From Actinocatenispora rupis (lineage in GTDB: Bacteria > Actinomycetota > Actinomycetes > Mycobacteriales > Micromonosporaceae), in NCBI RefSeq assembly GCF_016861975.1, contig NZ_BOMB01000047.1, positions 1 through 64,000 on the forward strand: a stretch of 64,000 nucleotides of DNA, given 5' to 3'. The first letter of the stretch is position 1. The number at the start of each line of letters is the position of its first letter. The translations under genes were made by a program, and so were the position numbers. Below the pieces are notes generated by a model. It saw nothing but the letters and a program-made list of their open reading frames with translations. It had not been told where the DNA came from and did not search any database. This document shows, one piece after another, positions 26,597 through 35,362 of the stretch.

Positions 26597-28114
26597 TCAT
26601 CCGGTACCGGCGGCCAGGCGGGTCAGGGTGTGCCGGCACACCTTGCCGGTCGGGCCGAGCGGCAGCGCGTCGAGTACCAGGAGGTGCTCGGGGAGCTTGC
26701 GGGGTTCCAGGCCGCGGCGCGCGGTGAGGAACGCGGTCAGCTCGGCCAGATCCGGTGCGGTGACGCCGTTGCGCGCCACCACGCAGGCGCACAGCCGTTC
26801 GCCGAGATCGGGGTCGGGCACCGGGACGCAGGCGACGTCCGACACGGCCGGGTGCCCGCCGATCAGCCGCTCGACCTCGGCCGGGCTGATCGTGTACCCG
26901 CCGCGGATCACCACCTGCCGGATCCGTTCCACCACGTGCAGGCTGCCGTCGGCGTCGAACCGTCCGCGGTCGCCGGAGCGCACCCACCCACCCGGCAGCC
27001 GGTACGCCGCGTCCAGCTCGGGCGCGCCCACGTAGCACAGCGGGGTCATCGGGCCGCGGCACTGGATCTCGCCGTCCGCGCCGAGGCGTACGGCGGCGAC
27101 CGCGGGATCGGGGAAGCCGACGCCCGCACCGCCCCGCGCGGTGTGGCAGTTGACGCCGTCGGACGAGCCGTACACGTTCACCACCGGACAACCGAACCGC
27201 GCCCGTACCGCCGCGTCGGTCTCGGGCGCCAGCGCCGCCGCGCTCGACACCACCGTACGCAGCGACGAGGTGTCCGCATCCGTTGGCAGCTCTGCCATCC
27301 GGCGCAGCATCGTCGGCACCCCGAGCAGGTGCGTCGGCCGGTACCGGTCGACCGCGGCCAGCGCCGCCGCCGGCTCGAACCGCTCCAGCAACACCAGCGT
27401 GCCGCCCTGCCGTACCAGGGTGACGAGCCCGAGCGACCCGTACGACGAGGACAGCGGGACGAGGACGAGCGCGCGAACCTCCGCGGTGTCGCCGTACAGC
27501 GCGGCGGCGTAGTTGCCGCGGCCGCCGCCGACCGCGTTGTGCGAGTACGCGACCATCTTCGGTTCGTGCTCGGATCCGGACGACACCAGGATCCGCGCCG
27601 GCGCCTCGGCGTCGACCGGTCCGGCCCGGACCGCGTCGCCCCGCGCGTCCGGCGCCAGCACGGTACGCAGGTCCGGCAGGTCGAGCCCGCGTACGGCCGC
27701 CGGGTCGGTGGTGAGCAGGGCGCCGGCGCGGGACCGGCGCAGCAGGCTCGCGGTGTCCCGATGCCCGCGCCCGCAAGGGATCGGCAGCGCCACCGCGCCG
27801 AGCGCCGCGACCGCGAGTTCCGCGACGACCGCGTCGATGCCGTTCGGGATACGGACGCCGACGACGTCGGTACGGCCGTGCCCGGCGTCCCGCAGCGTAC
27901 CGGCCAACCGCCGCGCGCGCTCGCCCAGCTCGGCGCGGTTCACGGTGCCCGCCGCGGTCACCACCGCGGGCCGGTACGGATCGGCCGCCTCGTGCCGGCA
28001 GTACAGGGAGAACAGGTCGACGTCGGGGCAGTGGCCGGCGGCCACCCAGCGCCGGCGGTCCGCGGCCGGTACGAGATCGCGCAGCGTCACGCCCTGCGCC
28101 GAGGTCCACGTCAT
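26597..28114 (-). CDS. Class I adenylate-forming acyl-CoA ligase
   Basis: A 505-residue ANL-superfamily enzyme. The phosphate loop is present in an altered form (SSGSEHEPKMVAYSH, usually TSGTTGxPKG), followed by VNVYGSSDG, the A7 hinge SGDRGRFDADG and the catalytic Lys near the C-terminus (PLGPTGKVCR). It would activate a carboxylic acid as an acyl-AMP and transfer it to CoA or a carrier; the motif variant resembles cyclohexanecarboxylate- or aryl-acid ligases. ATG 28114 overlaps the stop of the CoA-transferase gene, so the two work on the same acyl-CoA chemistry. Confidence 0.85.
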   Translation of the reverse strand: MTWTSAQGVTLRDLVPAADRRRWVAAGHCPDVDLFSLYCRHEAADPYRPAVVTAAGTVNRAELGERARRLAGTLRDAGHGRTDVVGVRIPNGIDAVVAELAVAALGAVALPIPCGRGHRDTASLLRRSRAGALLTTDPAAVRGLDLPDLRTVLAPDARGDAVRAGPVDAEAPARILVSSGSEHEPKMVAYSHNAVGGGRGNYAAALYGDTAEVRALVLVPLSSSYGSLGLVTLVRQGGTLVLLERFEPAAALAAVDRYRPTHLLGVPTMLRRMAELPTDADTSSLRTVVSSAAALAPETDAAVRARFGCPVVNVYGSSDGVNCHTARGGAGVGFPDPAVAAVRLGADGEIQCRGPMTPLCYVGAPELDAAYRLPGGWVRSGDRGRFDADGSLHVVERIRQVVIRGGYTISPAEVERLIGGHPAVSDVACVPVPDPDLGERLCACVVARNGVTAPDLAELTAFLTARRGLEPRKLPEHLLVLDALPLGPTGKVCRHTLTRLAAGTG

Positions 28115-29619
28115 GCCGGCGTGAACCGCCACGGCGCGCGGACCAGCGCGCACCCGTCGTACGTCAGGGCGTCGGCGAAGCGCGGATCGCCGGCCAGCTC
28201 CGCCAGGTCCGTGCACACCGGTACCCGCGGCGCGGCCGGCGCGGTGCGGGGCGCGGCGAGCAGTACGCCGGCGGCGGACAGCAGCGACGTGTCGACCCGC
28301 CGGCCGTACCCGGTGCGCAACCGGTGCAGCAGGGCCGCGAGTACGGCCTCGACGCAGACCAGCGCGCCGAGCGTGTCGGTGACCGTGTACAGCGACGGGG
28401 TCGGGGTGGCGTCGTCCGGCCCGAGCCGCGCCGCCAGCCCGCTGGACGCCTGCACCACGTAGTCCGTACCGACCGGCGGGTCGGCGCCCGGCGCGGCACC
28501 CCAGCCGGAGGCGTACGCGAAGACGAGGCCGGGGCGTACGGCGGCGAGGTCGTCGGCGTCCAGACCCCAGCGCGCGGCCCGGCCCGGCGCCCAGTTGTGC
28601 AGGAACACGTCGGCGCCGGCGACCAGCTCGCGCAGCTCCGCGCGGCCGGCGGCATGGCCGAGATCGGCTGCCACCACCCGCTTGCCGCGGTTGAGCGCCA
28701 GGAACCGCGCCGACACGTCACCCGCCATCGGCGGTACGCCGCGCATCGGGTCGCCGCCCGGCGGCTCGACGCGGACCACGTCGGCGCCGAGCAGGCGCAG
28801 CAGGTGCCCGGCGAGCGGCCCCTGCACCCGCCGCGTCGCCTCCACCACCACGAACCCGTGCAGCGGCGCGTCCCCGGCCGCGGGCGGGGGAGTCGGCACC
28901 GCCGCGCCGAGTTCCGCGAACCGCCACGGCACCTCGCCGGTACCCGCGGGACCGGTGCGTACCGCGACGACGGTGACACCGGCGTCGGCACCCGCGGCCC
29001 GGACCTCCTCGTACGGGTGGCGGCGGGTGGTGTCGTGCAGCGCGGCCGGCAGCGGGCAGGTGGCGGTGGCGAAGCGCCCCTGGAACGGCGGCCACCCGCG
29101 GCGTACCGCGCCCGTGTCGGCGCCGAGCCGGGACCAGAACCGTGCCCAGCCCTCGGCGTACAGGGACTCGATCTCGAACCGGACGCCGTCGGCGGACACG
29201 AACGGCGGCCCACCCGTACCGGCCGGCGGCGCGCCGTCGTCGGCGGTCGTGGCGCTCGCCAGGTGCTGCCCGACCGCCAGCAGCGCCGCCTGCGCCACCG
29301 ACGTCGCCACCCGACGCGCCGGCCCGCCCCGCCGGCGGTCCAGCTGCGCGGCCAGCGCGCCCTGCGCGGCGAGTACCCCCGCCAGCACCGACGCGTACGG
29401 CACCCGCAGCGGTTCGGGCCGCCCGTACCGTCGGCCGTGCACGGCGGCCAGCCCGCACGCCGCCTGTACCGACGCCTCGTCGTCGAGTGGCAGGTCGACC
29501 GGCCCGGCCCAGCCGATGTCGTACCCGGTGTCGGCGGCGCCGAGCGCCCGCAGGTGCCCCGCGGCGACCGTGGCGGCGACCGTCGCCGGTCGGGTACTCG
29601 TGGCGGTCGGTCCGCGCAC
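28111..29619 (-). CDS. CaiB/BaiF-type CoA transferase with unusual domain order
   Basis: A 502-residue family III CoA transferase. The family's normal N-terminal landmarks (GPLAGHLLRLLGADVVRVE, then LNRGKRVVAADL) begin only near residue 240. The first about 230 residues instead resemble the middle and C-terminal part of a CaiB unit (VATSVAQAALLA, EGWARFWSRLGAD). The protein thus looks like a C-half of one unit fused to the N-half of another, i.e. permuted or a trimmed tandem fusion. It should move CoA between carboxylic acids. GTG 29619 has a GAGGTGAC ribosome site. It is coupled to the downstream ligase gene by an ATGA overlap. Confidence 0.78.
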   Translation of the reverse strand: MRGPTATSTRPATVAATVAAGHLRALGAADTGYDIGWAGPVDLPLDDEASVQAACGLAAVHGRRYGRPEPLRVPYASVLAGVLAAQGALAAQLDRRRGGPARRVATSVAQAALLAVGQHLASATTADDGAPPAGTGGPPFVSADGVRFEIESLYAEGWARFWSRLGADTGAVRRGWPPFQGRFATATCPLPAALHDTTRRHPYEEVRAAGADAGVTVVAVRTGPAGTGEVPWRFAELGAAVPTPPPAAGDAPLHGFVVVEATRRVQGPLAGHLLRLLGADVVRVEPPGGDPMRGVPPMAGDVSARFLALNRGKRVVAADLGHAAGRAELRELVAGADVFLHNWAPGRAARWGLDADDLAAVRPGLVFAYASGWGAAPGADPPVGTDYVVQASSGLAARLGPDDATPTPSLYTVTDTLGALVCVEAVLAALLHRLRTGYGRRVDTSLLSAAGVLLAAPRTAPAAPRVPVCTDLAELAGDPRFADALTYDGCALVRAPWRFTPA

Positions 29620-29702
29620 CCCGTCACCTCACCGTGTCGACCTGATGATCACGGACGGTAGCATCGGCGGGCGGTTCGGCGGCGCCGTTCCGCGGGACGG
29701 CC

Positions 29703-31574
29703 TCAGCGTCCGGCGCCTGCCAGGTACTCGGCACGGTCCGCGGTCTGGTCGAGGAACGCCTCCTCCAGCGACCCGCTGCGGGCCGTGAGTTGGCTCAACG
29801 ACACCCGATGCGCCAGCGCCACCTCGCCGATCCGCGCCGCCGTCAGCCCGGTCACGGTCAGCGTGCCGTCGGCGGCCGGGCGTACGGTTCCGCCGGCCGC
29901 GTCGAGCGCCGCGGTCAGCGTCGCCGGGTCGGGCGTGTCCACGGTGACACGCAGGCCACCACCGCGCGCGGCGAACGCGGCCAGGCTCTCGTCGGCGATC
30001 AGCCGGCCGCGCCCGATGACGACCAGATGGTCGGCGGTGTGCTCCATCTCGGTCATCAGGTGGCTGGACACGAACACCGTCCGCCCCTCCCGCGCGAGCC
30101 GCCGGAACAGCGTCCGCACCCACAGCACACCCTCCGGGTCAAGCCCGTTCAGCGGCTCGTCGAACATCAGGACCGGGGGGTCGCCGAGCAGTGCGGCGGC
30201 GATGCCCAGCCGCTGCTTCATGCCGAGCGAGAAGCCACCGATCCGCCGGCGGGCCGCCGCCGACAACCCCACCTCGTCGAGTACCTCGTGGACGCGGCGC
30301 GGCGGGATGCGGTTGGCGACGGCCAGCGCGGACAGGTGCGCCAGCGCGCTGCGCCCACCGTGTACGTCACCGGCGTCGAGCAGCGCGCCGACGTGCCGCA
30401 GCCCCCGCGGATGCGAGCGGAACGGCCGGCCGCCGACCGTCGCGCGCCCCGCGGTCGGCTCGTTCAGCCCGAGTACGAGGCGCAGCGTGGTGGACTTGCC
30501 GGCGCCGTTCGGGCCGAGGAACCCGGTGACCCGCCCGGGGAGTACGGAGAAGGTCAGGTCGTCGACCGCGGTGGTCCGGCCGAACCGCTTGGTGAGGTGC
30601 TCGACGTCGATCACTTCACCACCCTGACCCGACACCCCGGCCCGGCGCATCGGCCCGCGGTCAGTCCCGGCCGGCGCGGGGGCATCCCGGGGGCGTACGC
30701 CCGGCGGACACCCCACGACGATGCCGGCCAGGTCCGCCAGCGACCCGGTACCCGGCGCCAGGTAGTGGTCGTGGTCGGCGACGCCCGCGGTGGCGAACGG
30801 CCGCGCCCCGAACCGCGCCCGCGTCGGCTGCCGCCCGTGCCCGAACCCCAGTACCCGCACCCCCGGTACCCAGCGGATCCAGTCGCCGTCCGCGCGCGCC
30901 GCCCACACCCGCGCCCCGGTACGCAGCCGCGCCACGTCCGGTACGCCCATGCCGGGGCTGCCGTACACGGCGATGTCGCGTACCTGGTCCGGCAGGTACG
31001 CCGCGGCCCGGCCGATCACGACCGACCCGTAGCTGTGCCCGAGCAGCGTCAGCGCGGCGTCCGGCCGCAGCACGACCAGCCCGGCGACGAGCCGGAGCAG
31101 CGCGTCGGCGCCCGCCGCGGCCAGCCGCCCGCGCGCCACCTCGACGGCGAGACCGCGCGGCGTCCGGTACCCGAGCCAGGCGAGTACGGCGACGCGGGCG
31201 TCGGGGTCCGCGGCGCGGGCGGCCCCGTACAGGGTGGTGGCCTGGACGGCGGGGGCGCGGTGCGCGAGACCGCCCAGCCCGGTGTGGAAGTCGGCGAGCC
31301 GGGTGTCCGATCCCGGTACCAGCACGGCGATCCGGTCCGCCCGCGGCAGGTCGCCGACCACCAGCACGGCGCGCCCGGCCGGGTCGTACAGCAGGTAGTT
31401 CCCCGGCCAGTCACGGTACGGTCCGGCCCGCAGCAGCCGCCGGTTCGCCGCGAAGCGCAGCTCGGCGGGCGCCCCGTCGAGCCGCCCGACCAGCCCCGGC
31501 GAGCGCACCACCAGCGCCCGGCGCGCCCCGTCCGACAACCCGCTCAGGTACTCGTGCACCGCGGCCGGCGTCAT
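29703..31574 (-). CDS. Alpha/beta hydrolase (DUF1023) continuous with an ABC ATPase
   Basis: One uninterrupted frame of 623 residues. Residues about 1-300 are a DUF1023 alpha/beta hydrolase (nucleophile GHSYGSVVIG, VYGSPGMGV, His in VADHDHYL). Residues from about 321 are a complete ABC ATPase (GPNGAGKST, FSLGMKQRLG, VLMFDEPLNGLDPEG, SSHLMTE). The joining stretch is Pro/Arg-rich. Either this is a true fusion or the hydrolase has lost its stop and the ATPase is also made from GTG 30614 (VIDVEHLTKRFG) or ATG 30650. No permease gene is adjacent. The ATPase closely resembles the one at 15328. Hydrolase start ATG 31574 is uncertain (GTG 31610 possible). Confidence 0.72.
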   Translation of the reverse strand: MTPAAVHEYLSGLSDGARRALVVRSPGLVGRLDGAPAELRFAANRRLLRAGPYRDWPGNYLLYDPAGRAVLVVGDLPRADRIAVLVPGSDTRLADFHTGLGGLAHRAPAVQATTLYGAARAADPDARVAVLAWLGYRTPRGLAVEVARGRLAAAGADALLRLVAGLVVLRPDAALTLLGHSYGSVVIGRAAAYLPDQVRDIAVYGSPGMGVPDVARLRTGARVWAARADGDWIRWVPGVRVLGFGHGRQPTRARFGARPFATAGVADHDHYLAPGTGSLADLAGIVVGCPPGVRPRDAPAPAGTDRGPMRRAGVSGQGGEVIDVEHLTKRFGRTTAVDDLTFSVLPGRVTGFLGPNGAGKSTTLRLVLGLNEPTAGRATVGGRPFRSHPRGLRHVGALLDAGDVHGGRSALAHLSALAVANRIPPRRVHEVLDEVGLSAAARRRIGGFSLGMKQRLGIAAALLGDPPVLMFDEPLNGLDPEGVLWVRTLFRRLAREGRTVFVSSHLMTEMEHTADHLVVIGRGRLIADESLAAFAARGGGLRVTVDTPDPATLTAALDAAGGTVRPAADGTLTVTGLTAARIGEVALAHRVSLSQLTARSGSLEEAFLDQTADRAEYLAGAGR

Positions 31575-31816
31575 CCGGGCGAGCGGCGTGACAGGGGCAG
31601 GGAGCGACACGGGTACGGGCACCGCGTCACGGTGCCGCGCGCGCCGCCCACCCGGCATCGGCCCGCGGTACGCACCGCGTCGCGCCCGCCCCGCCCGCGG
31701 CACTACGCCCACGGGCCGATGCACCCGCGCGGCAGCCCACCTACGCTCGGCATACCGGACGGATCCGTTGCGCCACAACGGAAGTCGACCTCATGCGAAC
31801 GAGACCTGGAGTACCG

Positions 31817-32554
31817 ATGCCCGTCGTGGACCGTGCCAGCGTGACCGCCGGACTGGCGAACCTGCTGGCCCGCCGAACCTCGCTGCTGGACACCGAGCTG
31901 TGCACGCTGCCGGACCTGATCCGCCCGGGCGACGTGTGCGTGGACGTCGGCTCGGCCGCCGGCCTGTACTGCCAGGCCATGTCGTACCTGGCGGGTCCGA
32001 CGGGGCGGGTGCACAGCATCGAGCCGGTCACGTTCTCCCACCCCTTCTGGACCCGCGTACTCGGTGCGCAGCGGCGCGGCAACGTGCGGCACCACGCGCT
32101 GGCGCTCGGCCCGGAACCGGGACGCGCGGCGATGCGCGTGCCGTACGACGCGCGCGGCCCGGCGACGAGCCGGTCGTTCCTGGACTGGCAGAGCCACGGC
32201 CTCGGCTCGAACGCGGAGTACCCCCGGCACGCGGACGTGGAGGTCGAGGTGCAGACGCTGGACGGGCTGTGCGAGGCGGCCGGCCTGGCCCGGCTGGACT
32301 TCGTGAAGATCGACGTGGAGGGCGGCGAGCTGCACGTCCTGCACGGCGCCGAACGCGCGGTCGAGCGCTTCCACCCGACGATGCTGGTCGAGATCGAGGC
32401 CCGCCACACCGACCGGTACTCCTACACCCCGGCCGACATCGTCGACTGGCTCACCGCCCGCGGATACCGCATGTACGCGTGGCGGGACGGGTGGCGGCCC
32501 GCCGACACCGTCTGCGTACACGCCAACAACTACCTCTTCCGGCCGGCTGACTGA
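31817..32554 (+). CDS. FkbM-family SAM methyltransferase
   Basis: A 245-residue methyltransferase with motif I VDVGSAAGLY, the following acidic motif (HSIEPV) and the FkbM signature LDFVKIDVEGGELHVLHGAE. Family members O-methylate sugars, polyketides or polysaccharides. ATG 31817 has GGAG 7 bases upstream; the in-frame ATG 31793 has no such site. It is a single gene with divergent and unrelated neighbours, so the substrate is unknown. A short palindrome (CCACAGTGG) directly follows the stop codon. Confidence 0.88.
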   Translation: MPVVDRASVTAGLANLLARRTSLLDTELCTLPDLIRPGDVCVDVGSAAGLYCQAMSYLAGPTGRVHSIEPVTFSHPFWTRVLGAQRRGNVRHHALALGPEPGRAAMRVPYDARGPATSRSFLDWQSHGLGSNAEYPRHADVEVEVQTLDGLCEAAGLARLDFVKIDVEGGELHVLHGAERAVERFHPTMLVEIEARHTDRYSYTPADIVDWLTARGYRMYAWRDGWRPADTVCVHANNYLFRPAD

Positions 32555-32563
32555 CCACAGTGG
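32555..32563. repeat. Interspersed palindrome CCACAGTGG
   Basis: The same core as the palindromes at 3858 and 11107, located directly after the FkbM methyltransferase stop codon. Confidence 0.4.
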
Positions 32564-32679
32564 ACAGTCGGCGGGCCGGCGGTCCGGACCGGGCGGCGCC
32601 GCCGCGGTGCTAACGGAACGGCGTCGGAAACCGCGATCACGCCGCCGTGCGGTGGGGCCCCGGTCCTAAGCTCGGCCGC

Positions 32680-33348
32680 ATGACACGGGAGGGTGCCGCG
32701 CCGGTGGCGCGACGGGTGCTGTTGCTGGCGTACCTGGTGTGCGCGGTCGTCGACCTTTTCGCCGTCGCCACGTCGAACGTCGAGCTGGAACGGCTCGCGA
32801 AGCCGCTGCTGATGCCGATCCTCGCCGGGTACCTGCTGGTCCGGGTCGGCGCCCGCCGCTCGGTGTGGCTGGTCGTGGTGTCGCTGGCGTTCGCGTGCGG
32901 CGGCGACATCGCGCTGCTCGGCAGCGGCGGGGTGTGGTTCGGCGTCGGCATGGCGCTGTTCGCGGTGACCCACCTGTGCTACGTGGCGACGTTCGTCCGG
33001 ATGGGTGCGCTGCGCGGGCTGCGCCGCCGCTTCTGGATCCCCGCGGCGTACGCGGTGGCCTGGGTCGTCCTGGTCCTCGTCGTACGCCCGCGCGTGTCGC
33101 TGGTGTTCCTCGTCGCGCTCGCCGCGTACGGGCTGCTGCTGTTCGCGATGGGCTCGACCGCGGCCGCCGTGGACACGCTGCTCGGGCTGGGCGCGCTGCT
33201 GTTCGTCGTCTCCGACGTCCTGAACGGGCTGGGCGCCGGCGGGCTGGCGATGCCGGGCCACGACCTGGTCGTGATGGCCACGTACATCCTGGGGCAGGCC
33301 GCGATCGTCGTCCGCCTCGCCACCCTCACCCTGCGCCGCGCCCGCTGA
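32680..33348 (+). CDS. YhhN/lysoplasmalogenase-family membrane protein
   Basis: A 222-residue, eight-helix membrane protein with the YhhN/TMEM86 landmarks KPLLMP near residue 48, the acidic CGGDIALL and VVSDVLNGL. Eukaryotic and some bacterial relatives hydrolyse the vinyl-ether bond of lysoplasmalogens; the role in actinobacteria is unproved. ATG 32680 lies about 10 bases after TAAGCT, a possible -10 element, so the transcript may be leaderless. It is the last normal gene before the scarred region that starts at about 33.36 kb. Confidence 0.85.
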   Translation: MTREGAAPVARRVLLLAYLVCAVVDLFAVATSNVELERLAKPLLMPILAGYLLVRVGARRSVWLVVVSLAFACGGDIALLGSGGVWFGVGMALFAVTHLCYVATFVRMGALRGLRRRFWIPAAYAVAWVVLVLVVRPRVSLVFLVALAAYGLLLFAMGSTAAAVDTLLGLGALLFVVSDVLNGLGAGGLAMPGHDLVVMATYILGQAAIVVRLATLTLRRAR

Positions 33349-33381
33349 CCACACCGTGGCCGGCACCACCGGGCAAGGTCC

Positions 33382-33536
33382 TTCCTCACCGGCTGCACCG
33401 CGATCTGCCTGTTCACCCCTGCACTCGACATCGTCGTCCTCGCCCTGCGCACCACCGAACTCCGCTCACCGGGTACCACCCACCGGTGACCGCACCGGTT
33501 CCGCTCAGGTCCTCGGCATCGACGGCGAGGTACCGG
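33382..33536 (+). repeat. MFS gene tail, copy 1 (of a diverged duplication)
   Basis: This segment is clearly homologous to 35978-36120. Its best frame reads FLTGCTAICL, then TPALDIVVLALRTTELRS and a stop at 33487-33489: the last helix and tail of an MFS transporter. Homology continues past the stop for about 45 bp. No upstream part of the gene is present here, so it is a remnant only. It marks one edge of the mosaic block. Confidence 0.7.
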
Positions 33537-34072
33537 CAGCCCGCGTCACCGATCACGTCGACCACGCGGTGAAGCAGATCGGCCCGCCGGGATAGGCCAA
33601 CCGCGCGTCGACCGAGACGAAGGCACAGCCACCCGGGTGGTCATCCCGTTGCGGTCGGTGGCATGTAGTGGGACGGCCTCGGATCGGTGCCGCAGTTCTC
33701 CCGACCTGTGTGAGCGCGTGAAGGCTGTCGTTCCGCCCGGTCCGACGTTCGGTTCGATCGGAGCGTTCGGGTGGCCAGTCGCGGTCGGTAACTGCCTCGC
33801 GTTCGGGGGTATCGAGCGGTGGGCGCTCGACTTGGTTGCTCGGTGGGTGCTCCGGCAACACTGCCGCTGGTTGCCGCAGCCTGCCGACCTGCTCACAGAG
33901 CTGCGGACTTTTAATCCGCAGGTTGCGATCGTGGGCCTCCTGTGTTTCATGCCTGACGTGCGGCTACTCCTCTCGAAGGGGCTGGGTCTCAGAAGCGAGC
34001 GCCCTCTGAGGTCAGACAGTGACCGCAGGGCCCCCTAGCGTGGGTGGTCCACGACAACGAGGGGGCACCGCG
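33537..34072. other. Lower-GC remnant region with a tRNA-like fragment
   Basis: About 530 bp with no gene I can support. Open frames exist on both strands but lack ribosome sites, family features and the codon bias of the chromosome. Composition is distinctly less GC-rich than flanking genes. A tRNA-Lys-like anticodon arm lies at 33891-33925. Confidence 0.5.
33891..33925 (+). other. tRNA-Lys(UUU)-like fragment
   Basis: A perfect 5-bp stem GCGGA/TCCGC encloses the 7-base loop CTTTTAA, the anticodon loop of tRNA-Lys(UUU). It is preceded by GCTC-ACA-GAGC, like a D-stem with a shortened loop, and followed by AGGTTG as in a variable loop. There is no T-arm and no matching acceptor stem, so it is not a functional tRNA. 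It could be the scar of an element that integrated at tRNA-Lys. Confidence 0.35.
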
Positions 34073-34597
34073 ATGAGCACCGAGACCCTGACCGGCGAGC
34101 GCGCCGATCAGCTGGCCGTCTTGGGCAAGGCCCGACACCTCCTACGCCTCACCACCCGCGACCTGACCGACGAGCAGGTCGCCCGGCGCACCACCGTCAG
34201 CGAACTGTGCCTCGGCGGCTTGATCAAGCACGTCGCCACGGTCGAGGAGCGCTGGGCCGACTTCGCCGTCCGGGGCGCGGTGGCGATGCCCGACTACAGC
34301 GCCATGACCGAGGCCGACTTCGCCCGCTGGGGTGACCAGTTCAGGATGCTGCCCGGCGAGACCCTGGGGGCCGTACTGGAGCGCTACGCCGAGGTGGCCC
34401 GCCGCACTGACGAGCTCGTCGCCACCCTGCCCGATCTGGACGTCCGGCACGACCTGCCGAAGGCGCCGTGGCACGAGCCCGGCAGCAGTTGGTCGGTACG
34501 CCAGGTGCTGATGACCATCGTGGCCGAGACGTCGCAGCACGCCGGCCACGCCGACATCATCCGCGAGTCCCTGGACGGCGCGAAGACCACGGGGTGA
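34073..34597 (+). CDS. DinB/DUF664-family protein
   Basis: A 174-residue protein with metal-ligand histidines in LIKHVATVEERWADF and TSQHAGHADIIRESLDG, the same family as the gene at 24997. Probable mycothiol-dependent transferase or metal hydrolase. ATG 34073 has GAGGGGG 8 bases upstream. It is the one clearly intact gene within the mosaic 33.36-36.1 kb block, so it may have arrived as cargo or survived later rearrangement. Confidence 0.85.
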   Translation: MSTETLTGERADQLAVLGKARHLLRLTTRDLTDEQVARRTTVSELCLGGLIKHVATVEERWADFAVRGAVAMPDYSAMTEADFARWGDQFRMLPGETLGAVLERYAEVARRTDELVATLPDLDVRHDLPKAPWHEPGSSWSVRQVLMTIVAETSQHAGHADIIRESLDGAKTTG

Positions 34598-34977
34598 CCG
34601 CTCCGGTCACGCGCTGCCGGTAGCTCTGGGAGCCTGCTGTGCTCGGGCGAGGCGTATCACTGCAGGGTGGTGTGGACCGCGCGAGGCTTGGCCTCACTGG
34701 TCTGTACCGGTCGGGCTCGCCGCTCCTCTGGATCCCGTCCTGGATCCCGTCCGCAGCACGGGAAACCGGGACGCTACGCACAGGCGCTGTGGCCATACCG
34801 ACGCCAGATGTTTCCCTCCCCGGCGTCCGAACCTCCTCGTCCGGGAGACAGCATGCCGCAGCGTGGCGCGCGGTCTCGCCAGCGCGGTGCAAGTGGCCCA
34901 GCCTGTGCACCGGCTCGCGGGGGAGCACCGCGGCGCACAGCGGCACGCCACGCTGATCGAGTACGACCCGGCGCAGC
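34598..34977. other. Interval with no supported gene; short tandem repeat
   Basis: About 380 bp without a recognisable gene. A plus-strand frame from about 34863 reads through into the next feature but matches nothing I know. Confidence 0.5.
34729..34752. repeat. Two tandem copies of TGGATCCCGTCC
   Basis: A perfect 12-bp direct duplication inside non-coding remnant sequence; probably replication slippage. Confidence 0.6.
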
Positions 34978-35205
34978 TCACGACCCGGTGCTGGTACGCG
35001 TTCGACGCGGTCGCCTGGGTCGAGGCACACGAGTGGGCACTGCCGGTGCGCTCCGCCCGCATCCGGCGGAGGCACCGTCGTCCTCGCTGACCGGGAGCCG
35101 GTCACGTCGGTGTTGGACGACGCCCACGGTCGCGACGACACCGATGCTCAGCAGCAGGATCGCAGCGAGTGCCGCGAGGCCGAACCACCACCACGTCGGT
35201 GCCAT
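34978..35205 (-). CDS. Possible small single-pass membrane protein
   Basis: A 75-residue open frame starting MAPTWWWFGLAALAA, with one strong hydrophobic helix (residues 4-32) followed by a basic stop-transfer (HRRDR) and a hydrophilic tail. There is only a weak purine-rich site (GATGGGAAC) before the ATG. No family recognised. It lies in the mosaic block and may itself be a fragment. Confidence 0.35.
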   Translation of the reverse strand: MAPTWWWFGLAALAAILLLSIGVVATVGVVQHRRDRLPVSEDDGASAGCGRSAPAVPTRVPRPRRPRRTRTSTGS

Positions 35206-35362
35206 GTTCCCATCGTGCAGGCCGCGCGGCGCGGTCGACCTCGGGAGAATCGGTACGACGTGGGCGTGTTCGGCGCGGCATTCCCGCCGGATGGCCCATG
35301 TCTCTTCACGGCTTCGATCGTTGCGCTCCCGGCCGGAACCTCGGCACGATGCCCGGACGCGC

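Noticed and set aside
33885-33950. Functional tRNA-Lys gene
   Set aside because: Only the anticodon arm fits; T-arm and acceptor stem are missing.
33637-34038. Possible 133-residue plus-strand gene
   Set aside because: No family features, no ribosome site, atypical composition, and it covers the tRNA-like fragment; an equally long open frame exists on the other strand.
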